Of a stretch of DNA of 64,000 bases, positions 17,661-24,888 are shown one piece after another. The first letter of the stretch is position 1, and every line of letters begins with the position of its first letter. Position numbers and translations under genes: made by a program. The stretch covers positions 4,650,001-4,714,000 of the forward strand of contig OZ242030.1 in assembly GCA_965205055.1 (NCBI GenBank), read 5' to 3'. Origin of the DNA: CBDBBY01 sp965205055 (lineage in GTDB: Bacteria; Pseudomonadota; Alphaproteobacteria; Rhodobacterales; Rhodobacteraceae). The notes under the pieces were generated by a model. It did no database searches. It saw nothing but the letters and a program-made list of their open reading frames with translations, and was not told where the DNA came from.

Positions 17661-18224
17661 ATGAGCAAAAAAGGTGAAACTCTGGTAATCAAGAGGTACG
17701 CGAGCCGTCGACTCTACAATCCTGAGTCGAGCGATTATGTGACGCTCAAGGATATAGCGAAGCTTATCAGGGAAGGGCGCGACGTATCCATCGTCGATTT
17801 GAAGACGGGCGAAGATTTGACCCGCCAGTACCTGATTCAGATTATCGCAGAACAAGAATCGCAGGGCGTCGGCGTTCTGCCGGTCAATCTGCTTACGGAG
17901 GCCGTGCGGTCATACAATGACCAAGCCTACAACGTCTTTCCGAAGTTTCTCGAGAGTTCGCTTGAAGCGTTCAGGGAAAGCCAGACCAAGCTGATGGAGA
18001 ACTTTGCGACCATGTCGCCGATCGCCGCATTCGATGCAATGCAGAATCAGCAGCAGGCTTTCATTGCGCAAATGCTAAGAACCGGAAGCGCCAAATCGAA
18101 GCCGCTTGATAGGCACGCCGAACAGTCGACTGAACCCGATGCGTCGCCTAATTTGGATGAGATCAAGCGTACGCTTTCCGACTTGCAGGCAAAAATTGCA
18201 AGCTTTGAGAATGGCAATGAATAG
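17661..18224 (+). CDS. phaR: polyhydroxyalkanoate synthesis repressor
   Basis: A 187-residue DNA- and PHB-binding regulator. The N-terminal accumulation-regulator domain shows IKRYASRRLYNPESSDYVTL and EDLTRQYLIQIIAEQES, both characteristic. A helical C-terminal tail (DEIKRTLSDLQAKIASFENG) fits the coiled-coil region. PhaR normally represses phasin genes and its own gene and is released when PHB binds it. The ATG at 17661 is preferred because the conserved domain starts directly after it. It lies downstream of phaC in the same direction and ends nine bases before the hydratase start. Confidence 0.94.
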   Translation: MSKKGETLVIKRYASRRLYNPESSDYVTLKDIAKLIREGRDVSIVDLKTGEDLTRQYLIQIIAEQESQGVGVLPVNLLTEAVRSYNDQAYNVFPKFLESSLEAFRESQTKLMENFATMSPIAAFDAMQNQQQAFIAQMLRTGSAKSKPLDRHAEQSTEPDASPNLDEIKRTLSDLQAKIASFENGNE

Positions 18225-18232
18225 AGCGGCGA

Positions 18233-19033
18233 ATGAGTGCCGAAACCTGTCTGTCTGAATCCGTTCTCCGCCTGATTGCGGAAGAACTGTTCAACGCCCA
18301 TCGGGACGGGAGGCCAATCGACCCGCCCAGCGCGACGCGCGGGATGGGCGCCGCCAATGCCGCGGTGGTCCGGCGCATGCTGGCGGAGTTGCATGTTGCC
18401 GGGGGACGCGAGCACTGCGGCTACAAGATCGGATTCACCTCAAAGGTCATGCAGGATTCGCTGGGAATTCACGAACCCGAATTCGGCTTCCTGTTCGACG
18501 ACTACATTCTTGGGGATGCCGCCCCTGTAGTTGTCAGCAAGTTTTGCGAGACATGCGCGGAACCAGAAATCGCATTCGAAATGGCGCATGATCTGTGTGG
18601 CCCTGCAACGATCGAAGACGTGCTTGACGCCGTCGGGCGCGTGCGTCCTGCGATTGAAATAGTGGATTCGCGGTGCGGGCTGCGGCGGTCGCAGGCCGCA
18701 GACATGGTCGCGGACAATGTGCTCGCGGCGAGAGCCGTGCTCGGAGCGGCATCGTTCGGGCCGCGGGACATCGAGTTGGACAGGCTGCCGGTGACAATTG
18801 AGACGGACGGTGAATGCCTTTCCGGCATGACGTCCGATGTCATGGGGCATCCGGCGGCTTCGGTGGCTTGGCTTGCAGGACGCTTGTCGGAGTCGGGCGG
18901 GCTGGACGGATCGATCAAAGCCGGATCGATCATCATGTCGGGGTCCTCAACCAAGTATGTTCGAATTTCCGCCGGAAACAGGCTGGCCGCGGATTTCGGA
19001 GCATTGGGTTCCATCAGATTGGAATTCGTCTGA
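18233..19033 (+). CDS. 2-keto-4-pentenoate hydratase / FAH-superfamily protein
   Basis: A 266-residue MhpD-like protein with the fold of the fumarylacetoacetate hydrolase C-terminal domain. The motif GYKIGFTSKVMQDSLGI, the metal ligands around EPEIAFEM (Glu) and RPAIEIVDSR, and the end STKYVRISAGNRLAADFGAL fit hydratases and decarboxylases of meta-cleavage pathways. It starts nine bases after phaR, so it may be cotranscribed with it. Its last 270 bases are repeated at 20487-20735, the edge of a longer segmental duplication. The gene itself is intact. Confidence 0.87.
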   Translation: MSAETCLSESVLRLIAEELFNAHRDGRPIDPPSATRGMGAANAAVVRRMLAELHVAGGREHCGYKIGFTSKVMQDSLGIHEPEFGFLFDDYILGDAAPVVVSKFCETCAEPEIAFEMAHDLCGPATIEDVLDAVGRVRPAIEIVDSRCGLRRSQAADMVADNVLAARAVLGAASFGPRDIELDRLPVTIETDGECLSGMTSDVMGHPAASVAWLAGRLSESGGLDGSIKAGSIIMSGSSTKYVRISAGNRLAADFGALGSIRLEFV

Positions 19034-19273
19034 AGGCACCGGATCGATTCGGGCGTTGGACCAGCGCGATTCCGATCCGAACAGCAACGCGTTCAGGTGT
19101 CGGCCGGCGTTGTGGTTCGGGTGGAGGCGGCCTTGAAAAAGCTTGCTATCAAGTCGGCGAACTCACTGCTGTCCGTAGGTCTTGCCGTTTCCTTCCTGGC
19201 GCGGTCCAGCAGTTCGTTGGAGACGATTCCGCATGCGCGGTTCTCGATCAGAGCGTCGATGAGATCGGCGCTG
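18761..19273. repeat. left copy of a ~0.5-kb direct duplication
   Basis: From CCGCGGGACATCGAG at 18761 to ATCGGCGCTG ending 19273, this stretch matches 20487-20975 in the same orientation, with many substitutions and one roughly 25-base gap. It covers the 3' end of the hydratase gene and the 3' end of a glutamine amidotransferase gene. The intact amidotransferase is beside the right copy, so the left copy has an intact hydratase and a truncated amidotransferase, and the right copy the reverse. Confidence 0.85.
19093..19273 (-). pseudogene. duplicated C-terminal fragment of the glutamine amidotransferase
   Basis: In frame on the minus strand this gives LIDALIENRACGIV and SEFADLIASFFKAASTR, nearly the same as the end of the intact gene at 20795-21499. 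The remaining three quarters of the gene are missing, because the IS fragment starts at 19274. It is a by-product of the local duplication. Confidence 0.8.
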
Positions 19274-19629
19274 GATGAGGGCGAGCGTAAGGCGTAGATG
19301 GGCTGGATCAAGGAGCAGTTGGACGCCGACCGGGTCATCGCTGCTCTGAAGCCGCACTGCGACCGGTCCGAAGCCGTCGTGGTCTGCATCCGCTATTGCG
19401 AGGCCGACGCGGACCGAATGCGCTGCGATCTCTACTGGAAGCGCGGCTTGCCGGTCGGATCCGGCATCGTGGGAAGCGTCTGCAAGCGCATCGTCGGGAA
19501 CCGGTTCAAACAGTCGGGGTGCAACTGGTCGAAAGCGGGCGCCAACGACGTGTTCGCCTTCAGATGCTGCCTCAAAACATGCGCTGGCCCGAATACCACG
19601 AATGGAGGGCTCGCCGCTCATCGGCTTCA
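19274..19629 (+). pseudogene. 3' fragment of an ISKra4-family transposase
   Basis: This encodes the last ~110 residues of a transposase similar to the intact one at 46019-47569. Shared blocks include WIKEQLDADRVIAALKPH, RGLPVGSGIVGSVCKRIVG and WSKAGANDVFAF. There is a stop (DEGERKA then TAG) at the beginning and a frameshift before the NMRWPEYHEWRARR end. The left border joins the duplicated amidotransferase fragment at 19274. The right border lies against an AbiEii-like fragment, and the terminal inverted repeat is not seen. Confidence 0.85.
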
Positions 19630-19880
19630 CGACAGCGCACTCCCGAAAACCGGAAAAGCTGCGGCGCGGATGAACTGCAAACCCGGCCGCCTCAAGTGCC
19701 GCCCGGTCGGCCTGCACCAAGTCATCAAGTTGCTCATCCCCGGTCGTGAAGATGTCCTGATCTTCAGAAAGACGAAAGCCGTGCTGCTGGATCACCGCGC
19801 CGTCGGCGAAGGGGCTTTTTGGAATCCCGGTTGCGGCTGATGATCGCAATGACGCTCTTTTGGAACTCGTCAAGCGGCAT
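19630..19880 (-). pseudogene. truncated, frameshifted AbiEii-like nucleotidyltransferase toxin
   Basis: The frame starts MPLDEFQKSVIAIISRNRDS at 19880 and shifts at an A5 run. After removal of one A it continues with SPFADGAVIQQHGFRLSEDQ and then DIFTTGDEQLDD and DRAALEAAGFAVH. This resembles the N-terminal nucleotidyltransferase domain of AbiEii/AbiGii toxins, where G(G/A)(S/A)xxxxHG.R.S.D.D is the catalytic block. Only about 80 residues remain before the IS fragment begins. Its start overlaps the end of the preceding 99-residue gene by 11 bases, the gene-pair layout of toxin-antitoxin operons. It is clearly inactive. Confidence 0.6.
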
Positions 19881-20169
19881 CGCCGGTCCTTGCCTCGATC
19901 TCCTTGAGGATCGCCGCGGCCAAGTAGGCCGCTTTGAGGTCGCCGTTTCGGCGCAAACCGTTGGCAACTTCGTCCATGGTGCTGTAGGTCGCATGGGGCG
20001 GCACGTACCAGAGAGCCGTGGCGCCGTAACGGTCCCAAGCAATCTTGCGCAGTTCCATCAACCGCTCGCCGATATCTTCGTATCTGACCTTGACCCCCAA
20101 GCTTGCCTGCTGGGCCGCCCGGGCCTCGGCGGCGCAGATGAAGCGTTCGTCTATCGGGTTGTTAGTCAT
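19870..20169 (-). CDS. 99-residue protein upstream of an AbiEii-like fragment, possible antitoxin partner
   Basis: The ATG at 20169 gives MTNNPIDERFICAAEARAAQ and a mainly helical protein ending LKAAYLAAAILKEIEARTG. No family is recognised with certainty. It overlaps the start of the AbiEii-like gene by 11 bases in the same direction, so the two formed one operon. Partner genes of such nucleotidyltransferases are often small helical or HTH proteins. With the toxin broken, this gene is probably an orphan. A longer frame to 20277 has no support. Confidence 0.5.
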   Translation of the reverse strand: MTNNPIDERFICAAEARAAQQASLGVKVRYEDIGERLMELRKIAWDRYGATALWYVPPHATYSTMDEVANGLRRNGDLKAAYLAAAILKEIEARTGDAA

Positions 20170-20321
20170 GGTGAGCAATATAGGGTATGAACGACCCGGG
20201 CTAAAGTATCTTTTGGTGACGCTCACGGGTAATTGGACGTGAAAATTCGGCCGAAGGCAATTCGTCAGGATTGGCATCCTTCATCCTGCTCTGCCACCGG
20301 CATCGCCACTTGGTATTTCGA

Positions 20322-20487
20322 GGATGCATCCCAATTTTCTTGGTTGAGATGGGCGCAGCGCTGCTATCGAAAGCGGGTGCCAATGCTCTGCTCGCCGTCG
20401 AATGTTGAATCGAAAACAGTCGTTGGGTTGACTTTCTCAAATTTAGAGCTTGTCGCACCGCCTGGCCAGATAAAATGGGAAGCACCC
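20322..20487. mobile_element. 166-bp miniature ISKra4 derivative (MITE), copy 1
   Basis: The ends are GGATGCATCCCAATTTTC and AAAATGGGAAGCACCC, diverged forms of the terminal repeats of the intact IS at 45999-47751. The interior aligns base for base with the reverse complement of 27941-28106, and both are exactly 166 bases. Part of it (CGAAAGCGGGTGCCAATGC) matches the 3' end of the transposase gene, so it is an internal-deletion derivative. The right end is exactly the border of the duplicated segment at 20487, and no target duplication is seen. Confidence 0.75.
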
Positions 20488-20975
20488 CGCGGGACATCGA
20501 GTTGGACAGGCTGCCGGTTACAATTGAGACGGACGGCGACTCCCTTTCCGGGATGGCGTCCGACTTCATGGGGCATCCAGACGCTTTGGCAGCCGGGCTG
20601 GCTGGACGGATCAATCAAAGCCGAATCGATCATCATGTCGAGGTCCTCAACCAAGTATGCTCGAATTTCCGCGGGAAACGGGCTGGCCGCGGATTTCGGA
20701 GCATTGGGTTCCATCAGATTGGAATTCGTCTGAAGATATCTGGTCAACCCGGGCATTGGAGCACCATGATGTCAACTTGGACAATAGCGCGCGTTCAGGC
20801 GCCGTTCGACGCCGCAGCTCGGGTGGAAGCGGCCTTGAAAAAGCTTGCAATCAGGTCGGCGAACTCGCCGCTGTCCGTCGGGCTTGCCATTCCATTGCGG
20901 GCGCGGTCCAGCAATTCGTCGGGGACGATTCCGCAGGCGCGGTTCTCGATCAGAGCGTCGATGACATCGGCGCTG
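20487..20975. repeat. right copy of the ~0.5-kb direct duplication
   Basis: This matches 18761-19273. The left part (20488-20735) is a fragment of the hydratase gene with a short internal deletion. The right part overlaps the 3' end of the intact glutamine amidotransferase gene. The left border abuts the 166-bp miniature element. By eye the two copies differ at roughly one base in eight, so the event is not recent. Confidence 0.85.
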
Positions 20976-21499
20976 AATTCGGGATGCGGTTGAATCGACA
21001 TCGCACGGTCGCCGTAAGAGAGCATCGCATATTTGCAGAAATCGGACGTCGCCGTCACATCCGCGCATTCGGGCGGAACGACGATTTGGTCTTGATGCCA
21101 AGCATTCAGGGCAACCCGTCGCCCGTTCCAATCGTACTCGGTTCGACCCACCGCCCAGCCGCCGGAAAACTTTTCGACCGTCCCGCCGAGCGCCGTCGCG
21201 AGTGCCTGATGCCCGAAGCAGACGCCGACGACGGGAACTTGGTCTCGATAGCATTGCCTCAAGAAGCGCAGGAGGCAACCGATCCAGTCGAATTCGTCGT
21301 ATACCGAGTATCGCGAACCGGTCACGAGCCAGCCGTCCGCGTCACTCGTCGACGCTGGGAACTCGCTGTCGACTACATTCCAGATTGCGAAGTCAAACCC
21401 ATTTCCGTCGAGGAACCGGGCAAACATGTCCGAGAATTCGCCGTGGTCATGCTCCTTGCCTTCGAGGAAATGACCTGTCTGCAGAATGCCGATTTTCAT
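20795..21499 (-). CDS. class I glutamine amidotransferase domain protein
   Basis: A 234-residue stand-alone GATase of the GMP-synthase-like type. The N-terminus is MKIGILQTGHFLEG (ATG at 21499; a TTG at 21517 is less likely). The nucleophile elbow GVCFGHQALATALGG contains the catalytic Cys near residue 91, and the His-Glu pair lies in MSIQPHPEFS near residue 170. These proteins release ammonia from glutamine or hydrolyse gamma-glutamyl compounds in the cytoplasm. No synthetase partner is adjacent. Its 3' end is duplicated at 19093-19273. Confidence 0.9.
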   Translation of the reverse strand: MKIGILQTGHFLEGKEHDHGEFSDMFARFLDGNGFDFAIWNVVDSEFPASTSDADGWLVTGSRYSVYDEFDWIGCLLRFLRQCYRDQVPVVGVCFGHQALATALGGTVEKFSGGWAVGRTEYDWNGRRVALNAWHQDQIVVPPECADVTATSDFCKYAMLSYGDRAMSIQPHPEFSADVIDALIENRACGIVPDELLDRARNGMASPTDSGEFADLIASFFKAASTRAAASNGA

Positions 21500-21562
21500 T
21501 ATTTGCTCTTTGCGCAATCCGAACGCGCCTTGTCTCAGGATTAGGATAGTCCGCCCGATAGG

Positions 21563-22390
21563 TCAAATGCGGAAGGTACCGCGCGCCGCGCGATGATCGT
21601 TCCGGAATGTCGATTCTCCGGACAAGCTGACGATCGGACCTTGCGGCGGACGGGCCGGCGGCGGTATTTTCAAATACTCGGATTTCGCAATTCGGACCAA
21701 TCCGCGGTACGGAATGACCTTCTTGTCAAGGTCGTTGATCGAGTTCACCGCGGCGCGAACGGCATGGAACAGAGCGTCCGCGATGTCCGGAAAACTGGTG
21801 ACGAAGGGCAGGCCGGGCGTCGGCCTCGAGAAACCGACAGTTTTCAGATCCTTCGCCCACGGTTTCAGCATCAAGAAGAGTTTCCAAGATGACGCGTCGA
21901 TCGCCGCAATCTCCGCATTGCCGCGGAAAACCGCATATGCCGACGCTTCGTGGCTGCCGGTCTCCAGCAACCCGGAGAAGGCGATCGCATTGGCCGCCGC
22001 TTCCTGCATCGGAGCGGCCCAGCCGGACTGTGAATCTTCGCCGTTGAAGGCAAGCCGCGCGTCGTCGAAGTCCTTGAAGCAAGACTTCGCGCAGGCGTTC
22101 GATGCGACGAAGACGCTGCGGTAGTAGCCTGGCTCGCATGCCTCCAGCTCGCAGTCCGGCGTGCCGACAAGAGTCAGAGAATTGTGCAATTCCTTGCGGA
22201 ACGGCAGACCGCAGGTTTGCGAAAGAAGCAGTTTTTCATTTCTCCAGACTTCATGGCGACCTGCTTCCCGCTCGAGCTTGGCGGGCGCTTCTATGCCCTC
22301 GCGAGCCAATTCGGCCCGGATGGAATTCCACAATCTGTCGTTCGCGTCGGCCGCCTCCGGGAAATCATACATCGGAAGTGAAGCGATCAT
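21563..22390 (-). CDS. PhnD-like substrate-binding protein of phosphonate type
   Basis: A 275-residue protein with features of the phosphate/phosphite/phosphonate ABC-transporter binding family: MYDFPEAADANDRLW at the start, LLLSQTCGLPFRKEL, YRSVFVASNACAKS and RLAFNGEDSQSGW. In the family these blocks line the ligand cleft. No signal peptide is visible and no permease or ATPase gene is next to it, so it may be a cytoplasmic sensor-like or orphan version. Its start overlaps the stop of the TerB-like gene by four bases (22387-22390), so the two are cotranscribed. Confidence 0.72.
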   Translation of the reverse strand: MIASLPMYDFPEAADANDRLWNSIRAELAREGIEAPAKLEREAGRHEVWRNEKLLLSQTCGLPFRKELHNSLTLVGTPDCELEACEPGYYRSVFVASNACAKSCFKDFDDARLAFNGEDSQSGWAAPMQEAAANAIAFSGLLETGSHEASAYAVFRGNAEIAAIDASSWKLFLMLKPWAKDLKTVGFSRPTPGLPFVTSFPDIADALFHAVRAAVNSINDLDKKVIPYRGLVRIAKSEYLKIPPPARPPQGPIVSLSGESTFRNDHRAARGTFRI

Positions 22391-22830
22391 TGCGTGCGCG
22401 CAATGACCCTTCGTCTCGCAAGCGCATTCTCGCGATCGGAAATCCCGAGGAGGCTGGAGATCAGCCTCATATGGCCATGCTCCTGATCTTCATGGCGGCC
22501 GTCGGACAATGCGACGTCCCACAGGGCTTCCACCAGAGCGTCGCGCTCTTCGAACGGCACGACGTCCTTGAGCATCCGGGTGAACCGGACGGTGTCGGGC
22601 GCGTCCGCCTCGATAATCTCGGCTTCCGAGCGCAGCTCCGCAGCGCCTGCCGCCGCAAGTCCGTATCGCGTGCAAAGAATTTGATCGATGCGGTCCCGCT
22701 CCACTTGCAGATAGGAACTGTCGGACCGCGCGATCCTGACCAGCAAAACGGAAAGAGCGAGGCGGCAGTCTTCCTCGGAAAGCGGTTCTGGATCGGGTGC
22801 GGTAAATCTTGCCAGAAATGATCGGAGCAT
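22387..22830 (-). CDS. TerB family protein
   Basis: A 147-residue helical protein with the TerB-like features LALSVLLVRIARSDSSYLQV, then ERDRIDQIL and LWDVALSDGRHEDQEHGHMR, where acidic residues form the metal site of TerB/DjlA-like domains. Such proteins are linked to tellurite resistance and to general envelope or stress roles, but their biochemistry is poorly known. It precedes the PhnD-like gene with a four-base overlap and lies downstream of purA in the same direction, with 73 bases between. Confidence 0.82.
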   Translation of the reverse strand: MLRSFLARFTAPDPEPLSEEDCRLALSVLLVRIARSDSSYLQVERDRIDQILCTRYGLAAAGAAELRSEAEIIEADAPDTVRFTRMLKDVVPFEERDALVEALWDVALSDGRHEDQEHGHMRLISSLLGISDRENALARRRVIARTQ

Positions 22831-22903
22831 GCCTTCCGCGATAATTCAAAGGTTGCGAGGCTTCAACCCGGTTGTCCGTGTGTGGCGTCCGCGTCCTGCC
22901 GGA

Positions 22904-24187
22904 TCAGGCTTCGCTCAACTCAATGACGTCATTTCGTTCTGGCGACGTCGATAGATACCTGACGCGGACGCCGACCGCCGCTTCGATGCGCCGAACATAT
23001 TCAAGCGCTTCAAGGGGCAGGTCCGATTGCTTTCGCTTGCCCGCGGTGTTTCCGGCCCAGCCTCGCGCCGTTTCGTAAACGGGCTCGGCTTTCGCTTGCA
23101 GCGCGGACGCCGCGGGAAAATGATCATGGAAGTCGCCATCGATCCTGTAGCCGACGCAGATCTTCAGTTCATCCAGGTCGTCGAGGACATCCAGCTTCGT
23201 CAATGCAAGCAAGTCGATCCCGGCAATGCCGCACATTTGCTTCGTCAAGCACGCGTCGAACCATCCGCATCGTCTGGGCCTTCCGGTGACGGTTCCGAAC
23301 TCGTGGCCGGCTTTGGCAATATACGCCCCGACATCGTCTCGGAGTTCAGTGGGGAACGGCCCCTCGCCAACGCGCGTCGTGTAGGACTTGGCGACCCCGA
23401 TCGCGGTTCCGATCGTCCCCATGCCGGATCCGGATCCGCCGAGCGCGTTGCCCGGAAGGGTAGATGAAGAAGTCACGTAAGGATAACTTCCGTGGTCGAT
23501 GTCGAGAAGGACGCCTTGGGCGCCCTCGTACAGAATTCTGCGGCCCTGAGCCCGCGAGTCCGCGATCGCTTTCCAAGCCGGCTTTGCGAACGGGAGAACC
23601 TTGGGGGCGATGCTTCGAAGTTCGCGAATCAAATTCTCCGCGTCCACAGGGGGAGCGTTCAGGCCTTTCCGCAGCGCGTTGTGATGCCGCAGAAGCCGAT
23701 CAACAGCCGCGCTCATTGAAGCCTCGTCGCCGAGATCCGCCAAACGCACGGCCCGTCTGCCAACCTTGTCTTCGTACGCAGGTCCGATTCCGCGTCCTGT
23801 GGTGCCGATCCTTCCGCCGCCGGCCGCACTTTCGCGCAGGGCGTCAAGCTCCTTGTGAAGTTTCAGGATCAAGGCGACGTTGTCTGCGATCACCAAATTG
23901 TCGGAATCGATCGGAATGCCACGGCTCCGCAAATCGCTGACTTCGTCAAGCATCGCCCAAGGCTCGAGGACGGTCCCGCTTCCGATGATGGAAAGGACGC
24001 CCGGCCTTACCGCACCTGAAGGCAGCATGGACAGCTTGAACGTATCGCCCTCCACGACCAGCGTATGGCCTGCGTTGTTGCCCCCTTGAAATCGAACGAC
24101 GACATCGAACTCTTCGGCAAGCCAATCGACGAATTTTCCTTTGCCCTCGTCGCCCCATTGAACGCCGACTACCACTGTGTCTGTCAT
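22904..24187 (-). CDS. purA: adenylosuccinate synthetase
   Basis: A 427-residue enzyme joining IMP and aspartate with GTP, the first committed step to AMP, in the cytoplasm. Typical motifs are WGDEGKGKFVDWLAEEFDVV at the N-terminus (P-loop region with catalytic Asp and Lys), GGNNAGHTL with the catalytic His, GTTGRGIGPAYEDKVGR and ILYEGAQGVLLDIDHGSYPY. Length and start are normal. It is transcribed away from secG with about 170 bases between the two starts. Confidence 0.97.
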   Translation of the reverse strand: MTDTVVVGVQWGDEGKGKFVDWLAEEFDVVVRFQGGNNAGHTLVVEGDTFKLSMLPSGAVRPGVLSIIGSGTVLEPWAMLDEVSDLRSRGIPIDSDNLVIADNVALILKLHKELDALRESAAGGGRIGTTGRGIGPAYEDKVGRRAVRLADLGDEASMSAAVDRLLRHHNALRKGLNAPPVDAENLIRELRSIAPKVLPFAKPAWKAIADSRAQGRRILYEGAQGVLLDIDHGSYPYVTSSSTLPGNALGGSGSGMGTIGTAIGVAKSYTTRVGEGPFPTELRDDVGAYIAKAGHEFGTVTGRPRRCGWFDACLTKQMCGIAGIDLLALTKLDVLDDLDELKICVGYRIDGDFHDHFPAASALQAKAEPVYETARGWAGNTAGKRKQSDLPLEALEYVRRIEAAVGVRVRYLSTSPERNDVIELSEA

Positions 24188-24361
24188 TTGGAGTTCACTC
24201 CGGAGAATATCGCTTCGCAGATGCCGATCCCAAGTCGTGCCCCGCCACGGCAGCCAAGCGTCGCTTGGTATTGATTATCGCTTGCGCTAGCAACCTGTAT
24301 TGTTTAGTTGCGTCGCGGAACGTCCGGCATATATGCCTTTCTTGGCGAGCAACCCGTCCCG

Positions 24362-24730
24362 ATGAGCAACGTAACACTTGTTATTCACTTGATCTTGGCC
24401 CTCGTGCTGATTTGCATCGTCCTTCTCCAGCGGTCGGAAGGCGGCGGCTTGGGCATTGGCGGCGGAGGCGGCGGGGTGATGTCGGGCCGCCAGGCCGCGA
24501 CCGCCCTTGGGAAGCTCACTTGGGTATGCGCCATCGCGTTCCTTTGCACGTCGTTGGCGCTGACGATTCTGACGGCGCGCGAGCAAGCGGGAGATTCCGT
24601 GCTGGAGCGCCTTGGCGAGAGCGCCGGCGGAAACCAGCCGGATGCGGGGGGCGACAATTCAATCGCCGGCGAAGATCTGCTGCCCCCGCCCGTTCTTGAC
24701 GCCCCGACCCTTCCGCCCCCGGCGGAATAA
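24362..24730 (+). CDS. secG: preprotein translocase subunit SecG
   Basis: A 122-residue inner membrane protein, the small third subunit of SecYEG. The first membrane helix (VIHLILALVLICIVLLQRSE) leads into the conserved Gly-rich loop GGGLGIGGGGGG and a second helix (WVCAIAFLCTSLALTIL). The C-terminal tail is Pro- and Glu-rich as in other alphaproteobacteria. The ATG at 24362 places the first helix at the very start; a longer frame from 24308 is unlikely. It lies upstream of pyrG, a common alphaproteobacterial order. Confidence 0.94.
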   Translation: MSNVTLVIHLILALVLICIVLLQRSEGGGLGIGGGGGGVMSGRQAATALGKLTWVCAIAFLCTSLALTILTAREQAGDSVLERLGESAGGNQPDAGGDNSIAGEDLLPPPVLDAPTLPPPAE

Positions 24731-24888
24731 GGGGAAACGGCCGGCGCCGGGGTCGGCAGGCGAGAGACTTCGGACCAAAATCCTGTTTGCCATCCCGGCG
24801 ACTGTGCATTACCGAATGAATCCCGTGTTCGCAGTGAGCGATCCAAGAGGCAGGTGCGGCTCAGGCCGACGCGGGAGATCGGAATCAT

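Noticed and set aside
19163..20038. Single 291-residue minus-strand gene
   Set aside because: The open frame joins antisense of the IS fragment with the shifted toxin frame and the amidotransferase duplicate; it is a mosaic of unrelated pieces.
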